Positions 34,852 through 41,608 of a stretch of DNA of 43,970 bases are shown here, one piece after another. This stretch comes from an uncultured Clostridia bacterium. Lineage in GTDB: Bacteria; Bacillota; Clostridia; Oscillospirales; Ruminococcaceae. The notes beneath the pieces were generated by a model. It ran no database searches. It was given only the letters and a program-made list of their open reading frames with translations, and was not told where the DNA came from. Where the stretch lies: the NCBI GenBank assembly GCA_947627905.1, contig CANQXX010000016.1:1-43970 (forward strand), written 5' to 3'. Position 1 is the first letter of the stretch; each line of letters starts with the position of its first letter. The position numbers were made by a program, and so were the translations under genes.

Positions 34852-35466
34852 ATGTCGGAAAATATTTCACCGGATTTACGATATGAACGGAAAAAACTTG
34901 CTCCCGGAACGCTCCTTTCTCCGCTGCCGGCGGTAATGGTCTCCTGCGGAACGATGGAAAAAGCCAATGTTCTTACAGTCGCGTGGACAGGGATCATCTG
35001 CACTCATCCGGCTTTAACGTATATTTCCGTCCGCCCGTCGAGATATTCATACAATATCATAAAGGAAGCCGGAGAATTTGTTATTAACCTGACTACCTCA
35101 AAAATGGCGCGTGAAGCAGATCTATGCGGAATGAAAAGCGGCAGGAACACCGATAAAATAAAGAAATGCGGTCTGCATACCGAGCCTGCATTCGTTGTAG
35201 GAGCGCCGGTAATTTCGGAAAGTCCTCTTTCATTGGAATGTAAAGTGAAAGAAATAGTACCGTTTGGTACTCACGATATGTTCATATCGGAGATCGTTTC
35301 AGTCAGTGTGGACGGAAGATACATCGACAGCAAGGGAAAAATAAATCTTCAGCAGGCAGGGCTTATGGCATATTCTCACGGGGAATATTTTTCTCTTGGA
35401 AGAAAGCTGGGCTCTTTCGGGTTTTCCGCTGCCGGAAAAGCAAAAAAAAAACATCTGCCCCGCTGA
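34852..35466 (+). CDS. flavin reductase-like (FMN-binding) protein
   Basis: The 204-residue protein matches the flavoredoxin/flavin-reductase-like split-barrel family: PLPAVMVSCG, NVLTVAWTGIICTHPALTYISVRPSRYSY (shown as landmarks VAWTG and PALTYISVRP) and EFVINLTT are the FMN-binding parts. Such proteins bind FMN and shuttle electrons in anaerobes. GGAGG before ATG 34852 is used; the longer frame from 34813 has no ribosome binding site. The end is a basic KAKKKH stretch. It is 65 bp behind the GH94 gene; a shared function is not evident. Confidence 0.85.
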   Translation: MSENISPDLRYERKKLAPGTLLSPLPAVMVSCGTMEKANVLTVAWTGIICTHPALTYISVRPSRYSYNIIKEAGEFVINLTTSKMAREADLCGMKSGRNTDKIKKCGLHTEPAFVVGAPVISESPLSLECKVKEIVPFGTHDMFISEIVSVSVDGRYIDSKGKINLQQAGLMAYSHGEYFSLGRKLGSFGFSAAGKAKKKHLPR

Positions 35467-35513
35467 AAACTCCGGCAGATATACCGATATTTCAGCGGAC
35501 AAATACTTTTTTC

Positions 35514-35542
35514 TTGACAAATGAGCATAAATAGTGTATCCT
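35514..35542 (+). promoter_or_regulatory. promoter of the PocR-type chemoreceptor gene
   Basis: TTGACA (35514-35519), 17-bp spacer, TATCCT (35537-35542). An inverted repeat just upstream (CCGCTGAAA near 35460 with TTTCAGCGG near 35490) is a possible terminator for the preceding gene. Confidence 0.65.
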
Positions 35543-35593
35543 TAAAATAAGAACATCAGCGCCGATATATTAAAACGAAAGGACTCGTTTGTT

Positions 35594-36601
35594 ATGCAGG
35601 ATATAAAGCTCACCGATCTTATAGATATAGCTACGCTTCAGGAAATACAGGACGGCTTTGCCGATCTTACCGGCATGGCGGCTCTTATAACCGATGAAAA
35701 CGGCGATCCGATCACAAGGGAAAGCAACTTCACCGATTTCTGCATGAATTATACCCGCAGTTCCCATTCGGGCAGGTCAAAATGTGAGGAATGCAACAAA
35801 GCAGGCGGTGAACAGGCAATGCGTTCAGGCTGTGCTTCGGCTTACTTCTGCCATGCAGGGCTTGTGGATTTTGCCGCGCCGATACTTTTAAACGGAAAGC
35901 TCCTCGGCTCCTTTGTGGGAGGTCAGGTGCTTACCGAAGAACCGGACGAGGAAAATTTCCGCCGTATAGCCGTTGAAATAGGCGCTGATCCCGATGAATA
36001 CATAGCCGCTCTGAAAAAAGTGAGGATAGTAGATAAAAAGCAGATCGACGCTGCCGCCGATTTCATGTTCACTATATCGAAAGTCCTTTCACAGACGGCT
36101 TACAACTGCTATTCTGCAAATCAGTCAAAAAACGGAGTTTCTGAAATAAATCAGTCTATAATGAAAAAGATCGGCGAAACCGAGCTTGCAATTATCAGGA
36201 CCGCCGAAAAAATAAAGGAGCTTTCCGACGCTTTTGAAAATATAGACCGCGTTGCAGGAGGCTCCGCTTCTGAGGTATCAGCTACCACAGGCACGGTAAA
36301 GGTCATACAGAATATTGCCCTTAACACAAAAATACTCGGTTTCAACGCTTCAATAGAAGCCTCAAGGGCAAAGGAAAGCGGAAAAGGCTTCGGCGTGATC
36401 GCTCAGGAAGTAAGAAGTCTTGCGGAGACCAGCAAACGCTCAGCAGACCTTATTGAAAAAGCCATGCAGAAAATAGGCGCTTATTCAAAGGATATGGACG
36501 CACAGGTCAGCCGCACAAGAAGCATTATAGATCAGTGCCTTGCCGATATGGAAAGTATATCCGCTTCTCTCGGCGAGATAAAAGCTGCTGCTGAGGAATA
36601 G
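35594..36601 (+). CDS. soluble chemoreceptor-like protein with PocR sensor domain
   Basis: The 335-residue protein has an N-terminal PocR-type ligand-binding domain (residues about 8-170) with a cysteine set, CEECNKAGG and FCHAGLVDFAAPI, as in the family. The C-terminal part (about 205-335) is a methyl-accepting chemotaxis signalling domain: the hairpin tip is NTKILGFNASIEASRAKESG, followed by VIAQEVRSLAETS. No membrane segment or HAMP domain is present, so it is cytosolic. The signalling helices are shorter than in full receptors. No cheA/cheW is in the window. PocR domains sense small metabolites such as propanediol; the ligand here is unknown. Confidence 0.85.
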   Translation: MQDIKLTDLIDIATLQEIQDGFADLTGMAALITDENGDPITRESNFTDFCMNYTRSSHSGRSKCEECNKAGGEQAMRSGCASAYFCHAGLVDFAAPILLNGKLLGSFVGGQVLTEEPDEENFRRIAVEIGADPDEYIAALKKVRIVDKKQIDAAADFMFTISKVLSQTAYNCYSANQSKNGVSEINQSIMKKIGETELAIIRTAEKIKELSDAFENIDRVAGGSASEVSATTGTVKVIQNIALNTKILGFNASIEASRAKESGKGFGVIAQEVRSLAETSKRSADLIEKAMQKIGAYSKDMDAQVSRTRSIIDQCLADMESISASLGEIKAAAEE

Positions 36602-36712
36602 ATCTATGTTTTTATTAAAACAACCAAAGGTTGACTTTTGACAAACAGATCGTTTTAATATCTCAGCTATTATCTCCCAACACTTATTTTAATTGATATT
36701 TACAGATCGGAG

Positions 36713-36745
36713 CGCTCCGGCTTTCACCGGAGCGTCTTATTTTTG
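36713..36745 (+). terminator. terminator after the PocR-type gene
   Basis: CGCTCCGG (36713-36720) pairs exactly with 36727-36734, loop CTTTCA, then TCTTATTTTT. It is about 110 bases past the stop; the intervening sequence shows nothing coding. Confidence 0.8.
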
Positions 36746-36825
36746 ACTTTTGGACCGACAAAAAATTATATTTACAAAAAATTCATATAATTTTCTAAAA
36801 AACAGTCGCTTTTTTATATAAAATG

Positions 36826-36834
36826 TGTTATAAT
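36826..36834 (+). promoter_or_regulatory. extended -10 promoter of the EAL gene
   Basis: TGTTATAAT is an extended -10 (TGnTATAAT) about 60 bases before the start codon; no good -35 is seen, which extended -10 promoters tolerate. Confidence 0.55.
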
Positions 36835-36896
36835 TTAAAATAGAAAACTATAAAAATTTTACGTTTGCCCGGAATAGTGTTAGGAGTAATAAGTAT

Positions 36897-38837
36897 ATGC
36901 AGACATTTGCGTTTGATATATGTGCCCTTATTCTTATGGTTTTTCTTATATTTTCTATTATTTCGAGGAAAATGGCTCGCGGCGTTCAGGGACATTTTTT
37001 TATGGCGTTTACTCTGGTGAGCTTTGCCGCGCTGCTGTTTGATATCCTTTGCATTGCCTGTGACCGCGATCCGAGCCTGTGTAACGATGCGGTGCGGTAT
37101 ATCGCGCATACGGGATATCTGCTGCTCCGAAATTTTACTACGTTTTGCTTTTTGCTTTATCTTATTTCACTTACCGATACATGGCACAAGATAAAAAACA
37201 GAAATCTTATCAGAATAGGCAGTATGATACCGTATTGCTGTCTTATCGTGCTTCTTATAATAAATCCTTTTACTCATCAGATGTTTTATTTTGACGAGAA
37301 CAAGCATTATGTAAGGGGCAGGCTTTTCTTTGTTTTTTACTTTGTTGCCTTTTTGTTTATGGCGGTGGGACTTATCTACACCATTATCCACAAGGAGCTT
37401 TTCAGCAGGGGAAAATTCACTGCGCTGCTGCTGATAGTCCCAATTCAGCTTGCGGCGATAATAATACAGATGATCTATCCGGAAATGCTGATAGAAATGT
37501 TTTTTACTGCCATTACCGTACTGTTGGTGACGATAACCGTTCAAAGACCGGAGGAAATAATAGATCATCTTACAGGGCTAAACAAATATTCCGCCTATAC
37601 AACGGATATGAAGCGGAATTTCTATAATGATAAGCATGTAAGCGTGATACTTCTCAATATAGCGAATTATGTAAATCTTTTCGGATTGCTGGGATATGAC
37701 GCAAGCAATGATATACTCGTAAAGACAGCCGACAAGCTGAAAGAGATAAACAAGGAAGTCAGAGCCCATGCGGATATTTATTATCTCGACAGAGGGCGGT
37801 TCCGCTTTGTTGTCAACGAAGCAAACCGTTCCAAGATAGAAAAAGCTGCCGAAAAGATAAACAGCGCTCTGAAAATGAGCATGATCGTAAACAATCTGGA
37901 AATAAACCTGATAGCCTATGTCTGCATAGCAAGATGTCCGGAGGATATTTCGGATTTTAAATCGCTTATGTCATTCGGAAATGATTTTCATATTATGAAC
38001 CCATATTCGGGACGTGTTCTGAGAACATCGGAAATAGCAGGCAAAAACCGTTTCCAGCTTTCAAACGAGCTGGACAGTATAATAGATGCGGCTCTTGCAA
38101 ACAAAAAATTTGAGGTCTATTATCAGCCGATATATTCTGTCGAAAAGAAGAAATTTATTTCAGCGGAAGCTCTGCTTCGTCTTAATGATGAAAAATACGG
38201 TTTTATACCGCCTGATCTGTTTATTGCAGCCGCAGAAAAGAGCGGAGCTATACACAAAATAGGCGATTATGTTTTTGAAGAGGTCTGCCGGTTCATTTCC
38301 GGTCCGGATTTCGGCAGGCTCGGGCTTGAATATATCGAGATAAATCTTTCCGTTGCTCAGTGTATGCAGACTGATCTTGCAGATAAGGTACTGGATATAA
38401 TGAAGCGTTTCCGCGTTCCGCCGGAAAGGATAAATCTTGAGATAACCGAAACAGCTGCAAATTACGCGCAGAATATCCTTATGGCTAATATCGAAAAGCT
38501 GATAAGCGCAGGAATAAGTTTTTCGCTCGATGATTACGGAACGGGATATTCCAACATAAAAAGCGTTGCGTCGCTGCCGCTGAAGATAGTCAAACTTGAC
38601 AAGTCCTTTGTGGGCGAAGAGGACAATCCCAAAATGTGGATAGTTTTGCAGAATACTATAAAAATGCTGAAGGATATGGATATGCACATCGTAGTTGAGG
38701 GGGTCGAGACAGAGCATCTTGTAAAGAAGTTTTCCGCGCTTGACTGTGAGTATATCCAAGGCTATTATTTTTCAAAGCCGATCCCCGAAAATGATTTTAT
38801 AAAATTCATGCAGATGTCCGCTGATATGGCGAAATAA
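36897..38837 (+). CDS. membrane EAL-domain cyclic-di-GMP phosphodiesterase with degenerate GGDEF
   Basis: The 646-residue protein has about seven N-terminal membrane segments (residues 1-215), a degenerate GGDEF domain (about 225-365) in which the active-site motif reads DRGRFRF, and a C-terminal EAL domain (about 395-640). Catalytic EAL residues are visible: AEALLRL near 421, NLS, the Glu of ITETA, DDYGTGYSN, KLDKSF, VEGVET and QGYYFSKP. It is therefore predicted to hydrolyse c-di-GMP, not make it; the GGDEF part may bind GTP as a regulator. AGGAG before the ATG sets the start. It responds to an unknown membrane signal. Confidence 0.88.
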   Translation: MQTFAFDICALILMVFLIFSIISRKMARGVQGHFFMAFTLVSFAALLFDILCIACDRDPSLCNDAVRYIAHTGYLLLRNFTTFCFLLYLISLTDTWHKIKNRNLIRIGSMIPYCCLIVLLIINPFTHQMFYFDENKHYVRGRLFFVFYFVAFLFMAVGLIYTIIHKELFSRGKFTALLLIVPIQLAAIIIQMIYPEMLIEMFFTAITVLLVTITVQRPEEIIDHLTGLNKYSAYTTDMKRNFYNDKHVSVILLNIANYVNLFGLLGYDASNDILVKTADKLKEINKEVRAHADIYYLDRGRFRFVVNEANRSKIEKAAEKINSALKMSMIVNNLEINLIAYVCIARCPEDISDFKSLMSFGNDFHIMNPYSGRVLRTSEIAGKNRFQLSNELDSIIDAALANKKFEVYYQPIYSVEKKKFISAEALLRLNDEKYGFIPPDLFIAAAEKSGAIHKIGDYVFEEVCRFISGPDFGRLGLEYIEINLSVAQCMQTDLADKVLDIMKRFRVPPERINLEITETAANYAQNILMANIEKLISAGISFSLDDYGTGYSNIKSVASLPLKIVKLDKSFVGEEDNPKMWIVLQNTIKMLKDMDMHIVVEGVETEHLVKKFSALDCEYIQGYYFSKPIPENDFIKFMQMSADMAK

Positions 38838-38838
38838 A

Positions 38839-38865
38839 AAAGGACGTTCATAAACGTCCTTTATG
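38839..38865 (+). terminator. terminator of the EAL gene
   Basis: AAAGGACGTT (38839-38848) pairs exactly with 38853-38862 around CATA; A-run before and T residues after. It begins 2 bases after the stop. Confidence 0.75.
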
Positions 38866-38887
38866 TTTGATAACAGGGGTTTTATTT

Positions 38888-39517
38888 ATGAAAAAAGATA
38901 AAAAAGAACTTATCCTCGGAGCAATGGAGCAGCTTATGGCTTCTACTCCGTATACGGAGATATCCGTGGATTCTATAGCAAAACAAGCCGGGATAGGCAA
39001 GGGGAGCATATATTACTACTTTAAAAGCAAAGACGACATACTCTATATGCTCATAGACCAGAGCTACCGAAGAGCGATACGGGAATATTTTGACAGCGTG
39101 CGCTCACGGAAAGAAGCCTCGGCGCCCGAAAAAATAGAAAACCTTTTCCGGAGCGTTATAAAAAGAGATTTCGGAGAAAATGAAAAGAATATACTCATTA
39201 CCCTTAATCTCAATAATGATATGATACTTCAGAGCAAAATGAAAAACGTTGCCGTTCAGGAAATATCTCCCGTTCTTGCGGATATCCTTGCTCAAGGCAT
39301 ACGGGAGGGCTCTGTCAAGACCGACACGCCCAAGGAAAGCGCAGAAATGATAGTGATAATGCTTGCATACTTCCTTGATGACGCTACATTCCCTCATAAT
39401 AAGGACGACATGAAAAACAAACTTAAAATATTTGCAAAGGTTTTGGAGACCTGTCTTCAGACCGAAGCAGGAAGTTTTGATTTCTTTTATACGTCTCTTT
39501 ACGGCGGCACGCCTTAA
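38888..39517 (+). CDS. TetR/AcrR-family transcriptional regulator
   Basis: The 209-residue protein has the N-terminal TetR helix-turn-helix (ELILGAMEQLM, then ISVDSIAKQAGIGKGSIYYYFKSKDDIL as separate landmarks IAKQAGIGKGSIYYYF) and an all-helical ligand-binding C-terminal domain. AGGGG before ATG 38888 with 8-nt spacing is used; a TTG at 38867 lies within the preceding terminator. No transporter or enzyme target is adjacent, so the regulated gene is unknown. Its last codons overlap a terminator-like repeat also found after the restriction-modification pair. Confidence 0.88.
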   Translation: MKKDKKELILGAMEQLMASTPYTEISVDSIAKQAGIGKGSIYYYFKSKDDILYMLIDQSYRRAIREYFDSVRSRKEASAPEKIENLFRSVIKRDFGENEKNILITLNLNNDMILQSKMKNVAVQEISPVLADILAQGIREGSVKTDTPKESAEMIVIMLAYFLDDATFPHNKDDMKNKLKIFAKVLETCLQTEAGSFDFFYTSLYGGTP

Positions 39518-39535
39518 CGGCTGTACGCCGTTTTT
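39517..39535 (+). terminator. TetR gene terminator
   Basis: ACGGC (39517-39521) pairs with GCCGT (39527-39531) around TGTAC and runs into TTTTT. It starts on the last base of the stop codon. A further hairpin (ACGCCG near 39567 with CGGCGT near 39590) lies downstream. Confidence 0.65.
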
Positions 39536-39610
39536 GCTGCTATACAGCCAAAATAAAAAGAAAACGCCGCCCGAGAGGTCCTCAAACGGCGTATCTATGG
39601 GATTTTCTCT

Positions 39611-39633
39611 TGGTGGAGCATAGGGGACTTGAA
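39611..39633 (-). other. tRNA 3'-end fragment, probable attachment-site remnant
   Basis: On the - strand this reads as the end of a tRNA: T-loop TTCAAGT, T-stem strand CCCCT, acceptor strand ATGCTCC, discriminator A and an encoded CCA. Nothing upstream can complete the T-stem, so no tRNA gene is present. Fragments of this kind are left where integrases insert into tRNA 3' ends. It marks the change to AT-rich accessory DNA. Confidence 0.55.
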
Positions 39634-39750
39634 TTATTTTTAGTACATTTTTTAATTTGATGTAACTTTGAAAAAATCCCTATTCTACGCAGTTTGCAAA
39701 TCCTTAAAATATTGTACTGTGTCAAAATTTACAGTAACTTTTCATATCTT

Positions 39751-39770
39751 TAAAGGACAAATAAAGGACA
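39751..39770 (+). repeat. two direct copies of TAAAGGACA, 11 bp apart
   Basis: TAAAGGACA occurs at 39751-39759 and 39762-39770, about one helical turn apart, 120 bp from the tRNA fragment. The spacing is like arm-type integrase binding sites. Otherwise 39640-39988 holds no gene, only this pair and the terminator repeat at 39804. Confidence 0.4.
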
Positions 39771-39803
39771 GACTTATGAATGCTTCTGCTAATATATTAA
39801 ACC

Positions 39804-39846
39804 ATGATCTGCTGATTTTCTGAATAGGGAAGTCAGCAGATTTTTT
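39804..39846 (+). repeat. left copy of a 43-bp duplicated terminator
   Basis: ATCTGCTGA and TCAGCAGAT form a 9-bp stem followed by TTTTTT, read on the + strand. All 43 bases match 40988-41030, and weaker similarity continues about 14 bases to the left. The two copies bracket the PIN toxin/antitoxin pair. Confidence 0.85.
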
Positions 39847-39988
39847 ACGCATCTTGAATTTCAATGCTACCCGATCGGCACAATTCAATGGGTATATCAA
39901 GTATATTTTCAAAGTTCCGGGTTTCATCGGAAATTGGGAGCTGTTCAGGGAACGCTCACACAGCTTTTATAACAAACAAGTTTGTGCA

Positions 39989-40234
39989 TTATTCGATTGG
40001 AAGTTGAGGTTTCTTGGGATTGAACGGATGGGCTTTTTCGTAATCGGCTGCAGCAGACGATAATTCCTCAACACTTGCCTTGCCGAAATACTCTTTGCGC
40101 CATTTTGTGTAATCAAATCGTTCACTCAAGATATAGGAAATGAAACGCTCAGTTTCAATCGTACCGAGATGTTCAAACAGACAGCCATATCCACGCTCAA
40201 CTATCTCAGCAGTAGTAATGTTTTTATTCATCAT
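39989..40234 (-). CDS. probable antitoxin partner of a PIN-domain toxin
   Basis: The 81-residue protein has the pattern GCLFEHLGTIETERFISYIL followed by FDYTKWRKEYF, typical of small proteins encoded with PIN-domain toxins in Clostridia. AGGAG nine bases before ATG 40234 is the ribosome binding site; the next codon is also ATG. It overlaps the end of the PIN gene by 11 bases, so toxin comes first and the pair is coupled. It is intact although the toxin is broken. DNA-binding features are not visible. Confidence 0.7.
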   Translation of the reverse strand: MMNKNITTAEIVERGYGCLFEHLGTIETERFISYILSERFDYTKWRKEYFGKASVEELSSAAADYEKAHPFNPKKPQLPIE

Positions 40235-40675
40235 CTTCAGTCACTCCTAATATCATAATAAATTCAGTTGGATTGACAACTTTGATCTTATCGCTCTTAT
40301 ACTTTAACAAACGGTCATCAGTAGTCAGCATATAATCGCAGTGTGCAAGAATAGCACAAGCGGCATGCAGAGCATCGGCAGACTTAACACCGGTAGCCAT
40401 GATCTCATTTGCTATTACATCTGCCTTTTCACGCCATTCGCTACTGACATACACAGATGAATAGCTTTCCATAAATGAAGCGATAGCGTTACGCTTTTCT
40501 TCAATACGGTTTTTTGAGTTTTCGAAAATGAGCATAAAAGAAGTCACAAGCTTCAGTTCATCGTTACGGATCATGTTCTGTATGTACATCTTTGCCTGTG
40601 CTTCAAGAGATATGCGAAGCTGTGATGATCGCCGTAGGGATGATTATAGCAACAGTTATCAAGATAAATCCGCAT
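40224..40675 (-). pseudogene. PIN-domain toxin, frameshifted near its 5' end
   Basis: The open part (from 40589) carries PIN features: KLVTSFMLIFENS, then VKSADALHAACAILAHCDYMLTT with its conserved Asp, and KVVNPTEFI. In the same frame upstream of 40589 the sequence still encodes family-like LRISLEAQAK. Further upstream, in another frame, ATG 40675 begins MRIYLDNCCYN, the exact opening of this family with the first catalytic Asp. One missing base near 40623 would join them. The metal-dependent RNase is therefore probably inactive unless translation restarts at 40589, which would lack the first catalytic Asp. Confidence 0.75.
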
Positions 40676-40987
40676 AGCTATCATCTCCATTCTCTGATAA
40701 TATTATACCATAGCGGAATAAAAATGTCAATGACAATTTAGCGGTATGTATGTGTCAAGTAAAAGTAGGCAAGTTATAGAAAATTCGTAACAATGCATAA
40801 AATCAAAAGCACAAATCTGTTAAAGGTTTCAAATGAAATATTTTGGTAATTGATTTGCAAGTCGGAGGAAAATGCGTGTTATGAGAAAATTCATAATTCC
40901 TTCCGGAAGTCGACTTTATTTTTCCTGCTGATAAAGGTGAGTTTGTTTTTTCAATTTCTGTAGTAAAGTTTTCATTAATATAATAAG

Positions 40988-41030
40988 CAATGATCTGCTG
41001 ATTTTCTGAATAGGGAAGTCAGCAGATTTT
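40988..41030 (+). repeat. right copy of the 43-bp duplicated terminator
   Basis: It is identical to 39804-39846, including the stem and T-run. It lies about 310 bases beyond the toxin's original start. The rest of 40690-41140 shows no gene. Confidence 0.85.
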
Positions 41031-41147
41031 TTTGCTATGTTAAAATAGTTCAATAAAGATAAACTTAACGGTTTAATTTGCTTATATAACAAATTATATG
41101 ATAAATTCTACATATATAACGAAATTCGACAAATTTATTCAGCACAT

Positions 41148-41315
41148 AGAAAAATATCCGGCAAACGATAAAGTTTGACCGGATATTTCCAAACGCCATA
41201 CGCCTTGCATATTTGTGTTTGTATCGTGTTTGCATTTATTTTTTGTACGCCGTGATTGCAGATAACGACGCAGAGTTTGCATAAAACTTCTGCTGTCAAA
41301 GAAACTTTACTGTTT
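41148..41315 (-). ncRNA. candidate small RNA in the island
   Basis: A consensus promoter on the - strand starts transcription near 41315. About 165 bases later lies a strong terminator: AAATATCCGG (41152-41161) pairs with 41179-41188, with an inner CAAAC/GTTTG stem, then TTTTTC on the - strand. No open frame with a good ribosome binding site lies between. A frame that begins upstream of the promoter contains VSLTAEVLCKLC, which hints at a decayed helix-turn-helix gene as the alternative explanation. No known RNA family was recognised. Confidence 0.4.
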
Positions 41316-41321
41316 ATGATT

Positions 41322-41350
41322 ATTGTATCACATAATTGTCGGCTTGTCAA
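41322..41350 (-). promoter_or_regulatory. promoter of the candidate small RNA
   Basis: On the - strand, TTGACA (41350-41345), 17-bp spacer, TACAAT (41327-41322). It diverges from the hipA-fic promoter about 100 bp away. Confidence 0.65.
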
Positions 41351-41450
41351 CAACTTTTTTTCGCTTTTTTTCGGCAAATCCCGACAATATTTTTTAATTT
41401 ATAACGCATTTCTACAATTAAATTATGGCATAAAAATTCTTCAAAATTGC

Positions 41451-41479
41451 TTGACAAATGATTTTTCAAATGATATAAT
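41451..41479 (+). promoter_or_regulatory. hipA-fic promoter
   Basis: TTGACA (41451-41456), 17-bp spacer, TATAAT (41474-41479), with TGA before the -10 forming an extended -10 as well. This is the most consensus-like promoter in the window. Confidence 0.85.
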
Positions 41480-41542
41480 AATAGCAGCAACAGTGGAAAA
41501 ATTGACATTTAAGTATCTGACGAAACGTATCATTTAAATTCA

Positions 41543-41571
41543 AGCGAACGTTTTGCAGACGTTCGCTTTTT
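41543..41571 (+). terminator. attenuator-like terminator in the hipA leader
   Basis: AGCGAACGT (41543-41551) pairs exactly with ACGTTCGCT (41559-41567), followed by TTTTTGTTTT. It lies between the promoter and hipA, leaving a leader RNA of about 85-90 bases. A 14-codon GTG-started frame just before it has no ribosome binding site. Confidence 0.7.
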
Positions 41572-41608
41572 GTTTTATTCGTATTAATTCCAAAAGGAGT
41601 GCTGACGT

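Noticed and set aside
41135-41377. 80-codon - strand frame with VSLTAEVLCKLC
   Set aside because: Its start is upstream of the promoter seen at 41322-41350 and it runs through the terminator. A decayed helix-turn-helix gene remains possible but is not supported enough to annotate.
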